Below are positions 1-9,614 of a stretch of DNA of 64,000 nucleotides, in pieces. Numbering within the stretch: the first letter of the stretch is position 1; every line of letters begins with the position of its first letter. The notes beneath the pieces were generated by a model that saw nothing but the letters and a program-made list of their open reading frames with translations, was not told the DNA's origin and did not search any database. The stretch comes from Virgibacillus halodenitrificans JCM 12304 (GTDB lineage: Bacteria; Bacillota; Bacilli; Bacillales; Amphibacillaceae): the NCBI RefSeq assembly GCF_001310895.1, contig NZ_BAZS01000007.1, forward strand, positions 52,871 through 116,870, in the 5' to 3' direction. Position numbers and translations under genes: made by a program.

Positions 1-20
1 AGAAGGAAGGGATCTACACC

Positions 21-671
21 ATGTTTACCGGAATAATTGAAGAATTAGGCAGTGTAAAGAAAGTAGCACAGCAAGGAAGAGCAATGGAAATTACAATTCA
101 CGCTACCAAAATAATGCCAGGAATCAAGCTTGGTGACAGTATTGCTGTAAACGGGATATGTCTCACTGTTACTAGATTAACTTCAACCGAGTTTTCTGTT
201 GATGTCATGCCTGAAACCTTCCGTAGCACTTCTTTATCCACACTTAAAGAGCGTATTGAAGTGAATCTGGAAAGGGCAATGCCTGCAACAGGTAGATTTG
301 ATGGTCATTTTGTAACAGGTCATGTAGATGGTGTAGGAGAGATTTTAAAGAAAGAACCTACTGAAAACGCCATTTACTTTCATATTTCTATACCTACGGA
401 TTTCTCTAAATATATTGTTATGAAGGGCTCTGTTGCAATAGATGGCATTTCTTTGACTGTCTTTGGAATTGAAGCAGATACACTTATCGTTTCAATTATC
501 CCACATACTGCAAAAGAGACAGTGCTTGGAAGAAAAGGCACAGGTGATCAAGTTAATTTGGAAACAGACATGCTGGCAAAGTATTTGTATTCCTTTGTAC
601 ATGAACAGAGAGCAGAAGGGAAATTTGAAAGTAAGATAACAGAGCAATTTTTACAAAAGAACGGATTCTAG
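21..671 (+). CDS. ribE: Riboflavin synthase, alpha chain
   Basis: This enzyme dismutates two molecules of 6,7-dimethyl-8-ribityllumazine to riboflavin, the last step of the pathway. The 216-residue protein has the two tandem lumazine-binding repeats of the family: the first opens with MFTGIIEE and carries VNGICLTV, the second has GHVDGVGEI and [10 protein letters not shown]. Length is normal. An AGAAGGAAGGG ribosome site lies 9-10 bases before the ATG. It is followed by ribBA and ribH in the usual Bacillus order. ribD and the FMN riboswitch, if present, would lie upstream of the window. Confidence 0.97.
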   Translation: MFTGIIEELGSVKKVAQQGRAMEITIHATKIMPGIKLGDSIAVNGICLTVTRLTSTEFSVDVMPETFRSTSLSTLKERIEVNLERAMPATGRFDGHFVTGHVDGVGEILKKEPTENAIYFHISIPTDFSKYIVMKGSVAIDGISLTVFGIEADTLIVSIIPHTAKETVLGRKGTGDQVNLETDMLAKYLYSFVHEQRAEGKFESKITEQFLQKNGF

Positions 672-739
672 GCTTCATAGATTATAAGTATGTAAGAGTA
701 AACATGTCAGTATTCAAATATAGGAAGAAGGGGAAATGG

Positions 740-1934
740 ATGTTCAGTCAAATAAATGATGCTTTGGAGGATTTAAAGTTAGGGAAAATGATTATTGTCT
801 GTGATGATGAAGACCGGGAGAATGAAGGGGACTTTCTGGCGATTGCCGAATATGCTACACCGGAAACAATCAATTTTATGGCTAAAGAAGGTAGGGGGCT
901 AATTTGTACTCCAATCGCAGAAAAAATCGGCGAGAAGCTTGCACTTAATCCAATGACTACCCATAACACGGACAGTCATGAAACAGCCTTCACAATAAGT
1001 ATTGATCATAAAGAGACGTCGACTGGTATTAGTGCATTTGAAAGAGCAAAAACGATACAAGAAATGGTGAAAACAAATGCAAGGCCTACTGATTTTTCAA
1101 GTCCTGGTCATGTATTTCCTTTGGTGGGAAAGCCTGGTGGTGTATTGAGAAGAGCAGGACACACAGAGGCAGCGGTTGACTTAGCTGTACTAGCAGGGGC
1201 TTCTCCAGCTGGGGTAATATGTGAAATTATGAATGAGGATGGAACAATGGCTAGAGTAGGAGACCTTGAAAAAGTTGCCAAAAAGTTTGGTATCAAAATG
1301 ATCACCATTAAACAATTAATAGAATATCGCTTGCAGCATGAATCTTTGATCAGTAGAGAGGTTGAGATTGAACTGCCGACAGAGTTTGGTGATTTCAGGG
1401 CAGTTGGTTATTCCAATACAATAGATGGGAAAGAACACATAGCACTTATAAAAGGGGATATAACAGGGGAGGAACCTATTCTACTTCGAGTTCATTCTGA
1501 ATGTCTTACAGGTGATGTCTTTGCATCCAATCGCTGCGATTGCGGTCCACAGCTCCACAGGGCGCTTATGAAGATTGAAGAAGAAGGTAGGGGCATTTTG
1601 TTGTATATGCGTCAAGAAGGCCGGGGTATTGGTTTAATCAATAAATTAAAGGCTTATAAATTGCAACAAGAAGGCTATGATACCGTGGAAGCCAACAAAA
1701 AATTAGGGTTCGCTGAAGATCTTCGTGATTACGGGGTCGGGAGCTCAAATCTTACGAGATTTAGGTGTGACTAAAATGAGATTACTTACAAATAATCCAC
1801 GTAAAATAGCAGGCTTGAGTGGACATGGACTGCAGCTTGTAGAACGGGTTCCTTTACAGATGCCTGTAAAAATGGAAAATGAAGGATACTTACAAACAAA
1901 GAAAACCAAACTTGGACATTTATTAACATACTAA
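740..1934 (+). pseudogene. ribBA: RibBA: DHBP synthase/GTP cyclohydrolase II, apparent +1 frameshift
   Basis: This bifunctional enzyme makes 3,4-dihydroxy-2-butanone 4-phosphate from ribulose 5-phosphate and opens GTP for riboflavin synthesis. The N-terminal RibB half shows [11 protein letters not shown]. The RibA half shows the zinc cysteines in CLTG...CDCG and the GRGIGL loop. The start at 740 follows GAAGGGG; an ATG at 704 in the same frame lacks a good site. The frame breaks near 1740, where GTC GGG AGC replaces an expected GTC GGA GCT: removing one G joins the first part to a second frame encoding [10 protein letters not shown]...NNPRKIAGL, which runs to 1934. Without that base the gene is 1194 bases, or 397 residues, the normal length. 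Because the gene is needed for flavin synthesis, sequence error is likely. Read as printed, the protein stops at 1774 and loses its C-terminal end. Confidence 0.9.
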
Positions 1935-1948
1935 AGGAGAGATTTAGA

Positions 1949-2416
1949 ATGAAAAAAGTAATTGAAGGTAACTTGATTGGTACAGAACTAAAGCTTGGTA
2001 TAGTGGTTTCTCGCTTTAACGAATTTATTACTGGGAAACTGCTGGAAGGCGCAATTGATGCTTCTAAACGCCATGGTGTGGAAGAAGATAATATTACTGT
2101 TGTCTGGGTGCCTGGAGCTTTTGAACTGCCGCTTGCTGCAAAGAAGCTTGCAGGGTCAGAAACGTATGATGCGGTAATCACGCTTGGTACAGTTATACGT
2201 GGTGCTACTTCTCACTTTGATTATGTCAGTGGAGAAGCAGCGAAAGGAATTGCTAATGCTGGAATGCAAAGCGAAATTCCTGTCATCTTTGGAGTGCTGA
2301 CAACCGACACAATTGAACAAGCTATTGAACGGGCAGGCACCAAAGCAGGAAATAAAGGTGCAGAAGCTGCTGTTACGGCAATTGAAATGGCTAACTTGTA
2401 TAAACAATTGAAATAG
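1949..2416 (+). CDS. ribH: 6,7-dimethyl-8-ribityllumazine synthase
   Basis: Lumazine synthase condenses the RibB product with the ribitylamino-pyrimidine. The 155-residue protein has [15 protein letters not shown] (about residues 54-68) and [14 protein letters not shown] with the catalytic His near residue 89. The start follows AAAGGAGAG. It is the last gene of the rib operon and is followed by a strong hairpin at 2494-2523. In Bacillus it forms 60-subunit shells around riboflavin synthase. Confidence 0.97.
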   Translation: MKKVIEGNLIGTELKLGIVVSRFNEFITGKLLEGAIDASKRHGVEEDNITVVWVPGAFELPLAAKKLAGSETYDAVITLGTVIRGATSHFDYVSGEAAKGIANAGMQSEIPVIFGVLTTDTIEQAIERAGTKAGNKGAEAAVTAIEMANLYKQLK

Positions 2417-2493
2417 AGGTATTTAAATAACTTTGCAACAGTTATTATATTGTTAATTTCTGTGAACAGAACTCGTTCATTCATTACTATAAA

Positions 2494-2523
2494 AATAAGG
2501 GGCACAGACCAGTGCCTCTTATT
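2494..2523. terminator. Bidirectional terminator between ribH and a YndM-like gene
   Basis: A 12-base stem (AATAAGGGGCAC paired with GTGCCTCTTATT, one G-U pair) encloses a 6-base loop. A and T tracts on each side suit termination of both convergent transcripts. Confidence 0.85.
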
Positions 2524-2540
2524 TTCAGCTTAGCCAATAA

Positions 2541-2993
2541 TCATTCCTCTCTATCTTCCGGAATACCTTGATTCAGCTCTTCGCTATATTCAGCCTGAAG
2601 TTTCTGGTTAATAAGTTCCTTTTCTTCACCAGATCGGATAGCATGGCCATCCAACACTTGATTAGCCATGTATTTATGGAAAAAGTACTCTCCAACTGCG
2701 AGAAATGCAGATGATACAAGTGAAGCAGTTACGAGGGGGATTTCCATTTCAAATAAAAAAGAACCTAATAAATAGATGGCCACAAAGGCGAGAATGAAGT
2801 CAAATAAAGTTGCTCCCCAATTTTCAAACCTTGGTAATAAATAAACGTCTCCAACTATATAGGAAACCACTGTAAGCAGGACACTTAGAATGAAGATATT
2901 GGGAAAGGATACACCAAAAAATAAACCTAAAACAAGCCCCAATATCCCGGTACACATAATAAACTTCATAAAGACTGCCTTCCAATGTTCCAT
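2541..2993 (-). CDS. YndM-like DUF2512 family membrane protein
   Basis: A 150-residue protein with about four hydrophobic helices in its first 110 residues and a charged, acidic cytoplasmic tail. The pattern, including a GDVYLLPRFENWGAT stretch after the second helix, matches the YndM/DUF2512 family of Bacillaceae, whose function is unknown. It is monocistronic and converges on the riboflavin operon. The family assignment is by recognition only. Confidence 0.75.
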   Translation of the reverse strand: MEHWKAVFMKFIMCTGILGLVLGLFFGVSFPNIFILSVLLTVVSYIVGDVYLLPRFENWGATLFDFILAFVAIYLLGSFLFEMEIPLVTASLVSSAFLAVGEYFFHKYMANQVLDGHAIRSGEEKELINQKLQAEYSEELNQGIPEDREE

Positions 2994-3204
2994 TTTATCA
3001 CCTCCAATTTATGAATAGACTGCCCTGTTCTATTCACAATTATTATTTCCCTACATAAACTTATAAGGCATAATGTTTGCCACACGCAAAATGGTTAACT
3101 ATAATCACAAATAGATTTAAAAATATGGTTTACACAAGTAAAAGTGGGAATATAGATGAAGTAATCTAAATGAAAGAGTTAATTTTTGAACAAAGGAGCA
3201 TTGC

Positions 3205-4026
3205 ATGATGGTTGACTATTTTTTGAATTTAGATCCGGTAGCCCAAGCAGCCTTAGCAACCTTATTTACATGGGGAATGACAGCCTTGGGAGCAGCTTTA
3301 GTTTTTGCAACAAAAGGTTTTAACCAACGCTTTATGGACAGTATGTTAGGTTTTGCTGGTGGTGTTATGATAGCTGCAAGTTTCTGGTCATTGCTTTCTC
3401 CTGCGTTGGATATGGCGGAAGGAGGGCCAGTTCCAGTCTGGGTCCCGGCAGCGGTAGGGTTTATTCTTGGAGGAGTATTTTTGTGGATATCTGATAAAAT
3501 ACTACCACACCTCCATCCATCTTCTTCGTCTATAAATGAAGCAGAAGGAATAAATCCGGGAAGCAAAAAAAGAAGTACATTACTTGTGTTGGCAATTACG
3601 TTACACAATATTCCTGAAGGTCTAGCTGTAGGTGTGGCGTTTGGCGCAATTGCTGCGGATTTACCTTCCGCCTCTTTAGCTGGGGCCATAACACTTGCTG
3701 TTGGTATAGGTATTCAGAACTTTCCTGAGGGTTTAGCAGTTTCTATGCCTCTCCGAAGAGAAGGGATGTCCCGGAGGAAGAGTTTTATGTATGGGCAGGC
3801 TTCCGGCATGGTGGAACCTATTGCTGGTATAATAGGTGCACTTGCCGTAACTTTAATACAGCCTTTGTTGCCTTATGCACTTAGCTTTGCAGCGGGCGCA
3901 ATGATTTTTGTAGTTGCGGAAGAAGTAATTCCAGGTTCACAGGAAAATGGAAATAAAGATCTCGCTTCCATGAGTTTAATGATTGGTTTTACAATTATGA
4001 TGATCTTGGATGTGGCTTTAGGTTAA
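3205..4026 (+). CDS. ZIP family metal transporter
   Basis: A 273-residue ZIP (ZupT-like) permease likely to import zinc or another divalent metal. It has about eight membrane segments and a short variable cytoplasmic loop after the third. The family metal-binding signatures are present: [15 protein letters not shown] in helix 4 and [16 protein letters not shown] in helix 5. The ribosome site AAAGGAG precedes ATGATG, so translation could begin at 3205 or 3208. It stands alone, and a hairpin with G-U pairs overlaps the stop codon. Confidence 0.9.
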   Translation: MMVDYFLNLDPVAQAALATLFTWGMTALGAALVFATKGFNQRFMDSMLGFAGGVMIAASFWSLLSPALDMAEGGPVPVWVPAAVGFILGGVFLWISDKILPHLHPSSSSINEAEGINPGSKKRSTLLVLAITLHNIPEGLAVGVAFGAIAADLPSASLAGAITLAVGIGIQNFPEGLAVSMPLRREGMSRRKSFMYGQASGMVEPIAGIIGALAVTLIQPLLPYALSFAAGAMIFVVAEEVIPGSQENGNKDLASMSLMIGFTIMMILDVALG

Positions 4027-4056
4027 AAGGCGAGGGGATAATGTCTCTCGTCTTTT
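4025..4056. terminator. Convergent terminator after the ZIP gene
   Basis: AAAAGGCGAGGGG pairs with TCTCTCGTCTTTT, including G-U pairs, around a short loop. It lies between the ZIP gene and the convergent small gene ending at 4058. Confidence 0.65.
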
Positions 4057-4057
4057 G

Positions 4058-4264
4058 TTATACACGGATAATTACATAGTCACCATTTGTTAGTTTTGTA
4101 ACATCTGCCTTCATTGCTTTGGCAACATCTGCTGTTAATATTTTTGCCTCATCTTCTGATTTGGCTAGAAGACAAAGGCAGTTGCTTGAAATAACTCTTT
4201 CTTTAGCTAAGGTTACATATGCCAAAATTTGATACTCTGGTCTCAAACTGGATTCCCTTCCCAT
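4058..4264 (-). CDS. Small partner protein of the YIEGIA membrane protein
   Basis: A 68-residue soluble protein. The ATG at 4264 (MGRESSLRPEYQ) is preferred because an AAAGGGG site precedes it; a longer frame to 4333 would overlap the upstream gene. It starts 2 bases past the stop codon of that gene, so the two are translationally linked. It matches what annotation databases call a capping complex subunit for YIEGIA, a Bacillales protein found next to YIEGIA membrane proteins. Biochemical function is unknown. Residues NCLCLLAKSEDEAKILT and a C-terminal NGDYVIIRV strand can be seen. Confidence 0.7.
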   Translation of the reverse strand: MGRESSLRPEYQILAYVTLAKERVISSNCLCLLAKSEDEAKILTADVAKAMKADVTKLTNGDYVIIRV

Positions 4265-4266
4265 AA

Positions 4267-5175
4267 CTAATCCCCTTTCAGATTTGTTTTCAAGACAGCA
4301 TGCGATTTTTTTGCACTTTCCAATAAAGGACATTTTTTCACGGCTTCAATCAGTGCATCTAAATCCCGTTTAATCGGTATCAGTGTAATAACTACTCTAC
4401 CTTTCTCATAATCTTTTCTCGTAAAAGCATATCGTTTATTTCCCAGGGCTCTTGTTGCTTCAAATAAGGCAGCTTGTCTTTGTCCAAAGTTGTCCAAATT
4501 AATTCGGTAATGATTTTCATTGGGAGTAATAATAACAGCCATGCCCTCTTCCTGAAAAAGTTTTTCCGCATTTTCCGTTCCTAAGATATTACTTATAAAG
4601 ATGCCATTGACATAAAGGTTGGAATCCTTCACTTCGATTGTTCCCTCTTCTACCTGGGCAATGTCACCAATGCTTTTTCCTTTAGTGAAATTTTTTAATA
4701 AGAATAATGCAGCAAATCCTACTAAGAAACCACCAATCAGTTTAATCCATATGGCATAGGGAAGTACCATCATTGTTATAGAGGCGAGGAAAGAAGTAAT
4801 AAATGCAATATAGTTTCTTGATTCAAAAGTTTTTGCAATACCATCAATATAAGCCGCACCCCTGTAGGTGTACTCTGTATGTTCTAAATCACTCAGACTT
4901 TCTTTTTCCATTTTTCTTACATCACGGAATTGTTGCAGAGCCAAAGTCAAGAATGTGACTGCTACAAAATTTTTGCTGAATAAAGCTGGAAGAGCAACTG
5001 CCCCAAGAGCTGCAGCGACGAATCCAGTGATCATGTGAATTAAGTACCCGTTGGGATAACTAGGATACTGTCGATAATCTTCTTTTAGGATGAGAATTCT
5101 GGAAAGGGTACCTACCAAAATAGACCCTACAATTATACTTAAATCTTCGGTAGACAGAATTTGAGCTCCTTCCAC
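4267..5175 (-). CDS. YIEGIA family membrane protein
   Basis: About 302 residues with several membrane helices in the N-terminal two thirds and a soluble C-terminal domain ending in a CPLLESAKKS region. The family-naming motif appears as YIDGIAKTFESRNYIAF. The start is probably GTG at 5175, behind a near-perfect GGAAGGTGAT site; an in-frame GTG at 5184 is the alternative. It forms a two-gene unit with the small downstream gene. Function is unknown. Confidence 0.72.
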   Translation of the reverse strand: MEGAQILSTEDLSIIVGSILVGTLSRILILKEDYRQYPSYPNGYLIHMITGFVAAALGAVALPALFSKNFVAVTFLTLALQQFRDVRKMEKESLSDLEHTEYTYRGAAYIDGIAKTFESRNYIAFITSFLASITMMVLPYAIWIKLIGGFLVGFAALFLLKNFTKGKSIGDIAQVEEGTIEVKDSNLYVNGIFISNILGTENAEKLFQEEGMAVIITPNENHYRINLDNFGQRQAALFEATRALGNKRYAFTRKDYEKGRVVITLIPIKRDLDALIEAVKKCPLLESAKKSHAVLKTNLKGD

Positions 5176-5318
5176 CTTGATCACCTTCCATTCACTACTA
5201 TGTATGTGAACTTAGTATGTGCAAGATAAATGAATTTACCCCAATTAATATAAAGGACATGGAAATAAACTAGAACTTAAAAAAAGAACCGAAATTGAGT
5301 GTTTTTTTAAAATGTAAA

Positions 5319-5346
5319 AAGAGCCATCCTAAAAAGAAAGGCTCTT
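5319..5346 (-). terminator. Terminator after bdbC
   Basis: AAGAGCC pairs with GGCTCTT across a 14-base loop. Read on the minus strand, the stem is followed by a T run. Confidence 0.75.
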
Positions 5347-5353
5347 CATTTAC

Positions 5354-5770
5354 TTATTTTTTTCTTAATATAATCATAAAAATACTAATCAATGTAAAAG
5401 CAATGAGCGCAAGAAAAGGAATCGTAATAAAACCGAGCCAATTAATATACGCTGCATCACATGGTACGCCATCAGCACAAGCCTTTAGTTTTGCAAAGCC
5501 AGGTACCTTCTGTTCCAGATAGTGAAAAAGAGAGATGCACCAGCCGATTAAACTGAGAGGCAGTACATACTTTTTTACATTAATATCGTTCGTAAATGTA
5601 GCAATACCAAGAATTAAAGCTAATGGATACATTATAATTCGTTGATACCAGCAAAGTTCACAAGGAATATAGTGAAGAATTTCACTGAAATACAGGCTCC
5701 CAAGTGTTGCTATAACTGAAACCAGCCAAGCGAAATAGAGATAAAGTTGTTTCCTGGATTTATTTGTCAT
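5354..5770 (-). CDS. bdbC: BdbC-like disulfide oxidoreductase (DsbB family)
   Basis: A 138-residue, four-helix membrane quinone reductase that reoxidises the partner thiol oxidase. The first extracytoplasmic loop carries CELC (Cys37 and Cys40) followed by WYQRIIMYP, a DsbB hallmark. The second loop carries Cys98 and Cys104. It lies 3 bases after bdbD in one operon, the usual pairing. The neighbouring thiol-rich CadA and the copper island suggest a general role in cell-surface thiol chemistry; that link is inference. Confidence 0.92.
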   Translation of the reverse strand: MTNKSRKQLYLYFAWLVSVIATLGSLYFSEILHYIPCELCWYQRIIMYPLALILGIATFTNDINVKKYVLPLSLIGWCISLFHYLEQKVPGFAKLKACADGVPCDAAYINWLGFITIPFLALIAFTLISIFMIILRKK

Positions 5771-5773
5771 TTA

Positions 5774-6445
5774 TTAGTTACCTTCCAGTTCTTGCTCAAT
5801 TGCTGCTTGAATAGCTGCATAGTCAAAAGGATCCTCGATCATTTTGTCATTAACCATAATCGAAGGAGTTAACTCCACATTGTGCTCTGTGACTAACTCC
5901 GTATCTTTATTTACAGCGTCCAAATGCGTGTTATTTTCAATATCCTCTTTTAGTTGCTCTCCATCAATTTCTTCCATGTTATCAGCTATTTTTGTTATAG
6001 TATCCATTGTCAGCCATTTGGTATCATGATCTTCTGCTGGTTGCTGAGCGAATAACTGCTTATGAAAATCCCAGTATGCATCAGGGTTTTGTGCCCATAC
6101 TGATTCCGCTGCAAGAGAGCCTAACTTGGATTCCTCTCCATGGAACAGTACATTAATATAAGCAAATTTAGCCTTTCCAGTATCAATATAATCTTGTTTT
6201 ATTTGAGGGAAATATTGTTCACCCCAAGCTTTGCAAGCTGGGCATTTGAAATCTCCAAATTCTACAATAGTTACAGGAGCATCTTCTTCTCCCATGACTG
6301 GTTGTCCTTCAATGGAAGGTTGATTTCCGGTAGTCGTGTCCTTTCCTGTGCCATTGTTAGTAAGCACCACAATAGCAACAATTAACGCAATAATTACCAA
6401 AGTAATAATTACGGTGATTTTGATAGGAGAATTTTTACCTTTCAT
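5774..6445 (-). CDS. bdbD: BdbD-like membrane-anchored thiol-disulfide oxidoreductase (DsbA family)
   Basis: A 223-residue protein with an N-terminal membrane anchor (about residues 10-28), a low-complexity linker, and a thioredoxin fold with an inserted helical domain. The active site is FGDFKCPACKAW with Cys68 and Cys71. A cis-Pro motif lies in ELTPSIMVND. It oxidises exported cysteines and is recharged by BdbC. The start follows an AAGAGGTG-type site. Length and architecture fit BdbD. Confidence 0.92.
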   Translation of the reverse strand: MKGKNSPIKITVIITLVIIALIVAIVVLTNNGTGKDTTTGNQPSIEGQPVMGEEDAPVTIVEFGDFKCPACKAWGEQYFPQIKQDYIDTGKAKFAYINVLFHGEESKLGSLAAESVWAQNPDAYWDFHKQLFAQQPAEDHDTKWLTMDTITKIADNMEEIDGEQLKEDIENNTHLDAVNKDTELVTEHNVELTPSIMVNDKMIEDPFDYAAIQAAIEQELEGN

Positions 6446-6556
6446 TAAAACACCTCTTTATTTTTTTATGTAATGATATAGTACCATTAATTAATCTTAA
6501 AGTTGAACAATATCTAACTTGTTCAAATAATAGTCATAAAAGTAAGCAATCTTTCG

Positions 6557-6621
6557 TTGACACACATATTCGTTATTGCTAATATGATGAACATATAACA
6601 TATTAGTATAAATGAATATGT
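6557..6621 (+). promoter_or_regulatory. Strong sigma-A promoter and probable ArsR-family operator
   Basis: TTGACA (6557-6562) and TAATAT (6580-6585) are separated by 17 bases. Within and after it, ACATATT occurs at 6564-6570 and 6598-6604, and the inverted half AATATGT at 6615-6621, just before the repressor's ribosome site. Such AT-rich inverted repeats over the promoter fit autoregulation by the metal sensor encoded immediately downstream. Promoter directly seen; operator role inferred. Confidence 0.75.
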
Positions 6622-6633
6622 GAGGTGACAAAA

Positions 6634-6954
6634 ATGATAACTTCAGATTTAGAGGTTAAGGTTAAATTTTTACATGGCTTTTCACATCGTACACGAATTC
6701 AAATACTTGAAGCTATAAAGCACAATGAAAAAACGGTTTCTGAAATTATTCAGACCGTAAATGCAAGTCAGTCCAACATTTCTCAGCACCTTGCTTGTTT
6801 AAAAGGATGTGGGATGGTTGTTGGAAGGCAGGAAGGGAAATATATTTATTACAGTTTAAGGAACCAGAAGGTCAGAGACTTATTGACAATGTTTGACGAG
6901 GTTCTTGAAGAAGTAGAAGAAGAGGTAGCTTGTTGTAAAAAAGAGGTGGAGTAG
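6634..6954 (+). CDS. ArsR/SmtB-family metal sensor, CmtR-like (Cd/Pb)
   Basis: A 106-residue winged-helix repressor. ATG 6634 follows GAGGTGA; the GTG at 6625 overlaps that site and is less likely. The recognition helix region reads SQSNISQHLACLKGCGMVV. Its CLKGC pair in helix 4, together with a C-terminal VACCKK, resembles the cadmium/lead site of mycobacterial CmtR rather than the CadC ELCVCD site, which is absent. It probably represses itself and the ATPase gene 13 bases downstream until metal binds. The metal assignment is inference from these cysteines. Confidence 0.88.
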   Translation: MITSDLEVKVKFLHGFSHRTRIQILEAIKHNEKTVSEIIQTVNASQSNISQHLACLKGCGMVVGRQEGKYIYYSLRNQKVRDLLTMFDEVLEEVEEEVACCKKEVE

Positions 6955-6967
6955 GAGGAGAAATAGT

Positions 6968-9499
6968 TTGGGTAAATCATGTTGTGGATCAAATAAAGCA
7001 GATCATTCGAACAATTCCTGTTGCTCGCAGACAACAGGAACGGAACAAAACAACGGTCAAGATACAGTAACAATGTCGAACGAGGTAAGCTGCGAGGCAG
7101 AGGAGGACCATTCCGAGACAGAGTCCGAATCGGGTTGCTGTTCTGGTAACTCGGAAATTAAAGAAGACAAAGCTGAAAATGACTGCTCTAATAAGCGTAC
7201 TTTTGTGATTGAAGGGATGGATTGCCCTTCCTGTGCGGCATCAATTGAAAAAGCGGTAAATAAAATTGATGGTTTGGAAATGATTAAGTTAAACTATAAT
7301 ACTGCCAAGCTTGTGGCGGCAGGTACGGAGAAAGCATTGGATGCTGTACCATTAGAAGTCAATAAATTAGGCTTTACTGCCAGTATGGAAGATAGAGGGG
7401 GATTTACTTCTATTTATGAAATTGAAGGAATGGATTGTGGAAATTGTGCGAAGAGCATTGAATCACACATGAGACGACTTCAGGGTGTCAGAGACGTAAC
7501 AGTTAGCTTTTCCACCGGAAAGATGAAACTTTCACATACTAACAAAGATAATGAGATGATGAAAGAAGTAGAAAAACTAGGGTACAAAGCTGTATTAGTA
7601 AATGGAACCGCAAATAATATTTCTTCTAACAATCAAAGAAGTAAAGAAATGAGCTCTATTTACTTTTCAGGTGGTTTAATTGCCATTGCGTTTTTCGGCT
7701 CATTCTATGGACTTTCCAATCTTATAGGCGTCTTCTTGTATGCAGCTGCTATTGCGATTAATGGCTATAAACCAATTAAAGCTGCTTTTTATTCGTTGAA
7801 AAACCGCTCTCTTGATATGAATGTACTCATGTCAGCTGCCGCCATTGGTGCGGCTCTAATTGGTGAGTGGTTTGAAGGAGCTACAGTTGTTTGGCTATTC
7901 GCTCTTGGTAATGTACTGCAAAACAATTCGATGGAACAAACAAGAAAATCAATTCGTGGGCTTATGGATTTAGCCCCAGCAGAAGCATGGTTAAAAACAA
8001 GTAATGGAATGAGCAGGGTACCAGCAGAGCAAGTCAGTCTAAACTCTCTCATTATTATCAAGCCAGGTGAACGTATACCGTTAGATGGAGAGATTGTAAA
8101 AGGAAGCTCCAGTATTAACCAAGCCCCTATTACGGGAGAATCGATTCCGGTTAATAAAACCCTCGGTGCTCAAGTATATGCCGGTACAATTAATGAACAT
8201 GGATCCTTAGAAGTAAAAGTAACAAAACTGGTAGAAGATACAACCATAGCTAAGATTATTCATTTGGTCGAAGAAGCACAAGATCAAAGAGCACCAGCTC
8301 AGGCGTTTATTGATAAATTTGCTAGTATTTATACTCCAATTGTGTTCGTGCTTGCCTTCGGAATAATGATTATTCCTCCATTGCTTGGTTTAGGTGGATG
8401 GAATGAGTGGATTTATAAAGGTCTTGCATTACTTATCGTTGCCTGTCCATGTGCGCTCGTCATATCTACTCCTGTAGCAATTGTTTCTGCGATTGGGAAT
8501 GCAGCCAAACAAGGTGTCTTAATTAAAGGCGGAACGTTTTTAGAAAAAGCTGGAGAAATAGACGCAATTGCTTTTGATAAAACAGGAACACTGACAGAAG
8601 GGAAGCCAAATGTTTCAGAAGTTCATACTTCTCATGGATCTGAACAGAAACTCATTGCCATTGCGAGGACGCTAGAAGAATATTCTACTCACCCAATTGC
8701 TCATACGATTGTGGAATATGCTAAAAAGCAAGAGATTGAAACGATAGAAGCATCGAATTTTACCAACATTGCCGGTAAAGGCGTCCAAGCAATGATAAAT
8801 GATGAAACATATTATGCTGGAAACCCTAAGCTATTTAAAGAAATGGGGGTAGACCTAAAGCCTGTCGCTGATTCTATTAAAAGGGCTATAGGTCATGGTA
8901 AAACGATCGTATTAATTGGAACGAGGCAAATGATCTTAGGTATGATTGCTGTAAGTGATTCGCTACGTCCTACAACAGTAAATGCTTTGCAGCAGTTAGA
9001 TAATATTGGTGTGAAACAAATTGTGATGCTTACTGGAGATAATGAGGGGACTGCAAAAATGATTTCCAAAGAAACAAAGGTAAATCGGTATTTTGCTGAA
9101 CTTATGCCGGAAGATAAAGTTGACACAATTAAAAAGCTTCAGGAAGAAGGCCATAGCGTGGCTATGGTTGGAGATGGCATAAATGATGCCCCTGCTCTTG
9201 CGACTTCAGAGCTGGGAATAGCCATGGGCGGTGCAGGCACAGATACCGCAATGGAAACAGCGGACATAGTGCTTATGGCAGATAACTTGGAGAAACTGCC
9301 ATACACAATTAGACTAAGTAGAAAAGCTTTATCTATTATCAAACAAAATATTGCTTTTTCATTGCTTATAAAACTAGCGGCTCTAATCCTGATTTTTCCG
9401 GGTTGGCTAACCCTATGGATGGCTGTGCTAAGTGACACTGGAGCAGCAGTACTTGTAATATTGAATGCGTTACGATTATTACGGGTGCGATCAGAATAG
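6968..9499 (+). CDS. cadA: CadA-type heavy-metal P1B ATPase
   Basis: An 843-residue metal efflux pump. The first 75 residues form an acidic tail with CC pairs (SCCGS, SCCSQ, GCCSG). Two heavy-metal domains follow, with GMDCPSC at 83-89 and GMDCGNC at 154-160. The catalytic core shows TGES, the membrane CPC motif in VACPCALVIS (P1B-2 type: Cd, Zn, Pb), DKTGTLT phosphorylation, and GDGINDAPAL. TTG at 6968 is the start, behind GGAGGAG. It is co-transcribed with the CmtR-like sensor. The tail with three CC pairs is unusual and could bind thiophilic metals. Confidence 0.95.
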   Translation: MGKSCCGSNKADHSNNSCCSQTTGTEQNNGQDTVTMSNEVSCEAEEDHSETESESGCCSGNSEIKEDKAENDCSNKRTFVIEGMDCPSCAASIEKAVNKIDGLEMIKLNYNTAKLVAAGTEKALDAVPLEVNKLGFTASMEDRGGFTSIYEIEGMDCGNCAKSIESHMRRLQGVRDVTVSFSTGKMKLSHTNKDNEMMKEVEKLGYKAVLVNGTANNISSNNQRSKEMSSIYFSGGLIAIAFFGSFYGLSNLIGVFLYAAAIAINGYKPIKAAFYSLKNRSLDMNVLMSAAAIGAALIGEWFEGATVVWLFALGNVLQNNSMEQTRKSIRGLMDLAPAEAWLKTSNGMSRVPAEQVSLNSLIIIKPGERIPLDGEIVKGSSSINQAPITGESIPVNKTLGAQVYAGTINEHGSLEVKVTKLVEDTTIAKIIHLVEEAQDQRAPAQAFIDKFASIYTPIVFVLAFGIMIIPPLLGLGGWNEWIYKGLALLIVACPCALVISTPVAIVSAIGNAAKQGVLIKGGTFLEKAGEIDAIAFDKTGTLTEGKPNVSEVHTSHGSEQKLIAIARTLEEYSTHPIAHTIVEYAKKQEIETIEASNFTNIAGKGVQAMINDETYYAGNPKLFKEMGVDLKPVADSIKRAIGHGKTIVLIGTRQMILGMIAVSDSLRPTTVNALQQLDNIGVKQIVMLTGDNEGTAKMISKETKVNRYFAELMPEDKVDTIKKLQEEGHSVAMVGDGINDAPALATSELGIAMGGAGTDTAMETADIVLMADNLEKLPYTIRLSRKALSIIKQNIAFSLLIKLAALILIFPGWLTLWMAVLSDTGAAVLVILNALRLLRVRSE

Positions 9500-9574
9500 T
9501 AGAATACGTGTCAGAGCTGGAAGTGACAATTTCAGTGATAAAATTTTACAGGTTTAAAACTTAATAGAATGCTT

Positions 9575-9611
9575 AAAAGCAGCTCTGCATCTTGTATGTA
9601 GAGCTGCTTTT
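9575..9611 (+). terminator. Terminator after cadA
   Basis: AAAAGCAGCTCT pairs with AGAGCTGCTTTT across a 13-base loop, followed by TACTAG. Confidence 0.75.
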
Positions 9612-9614
9612 ACT

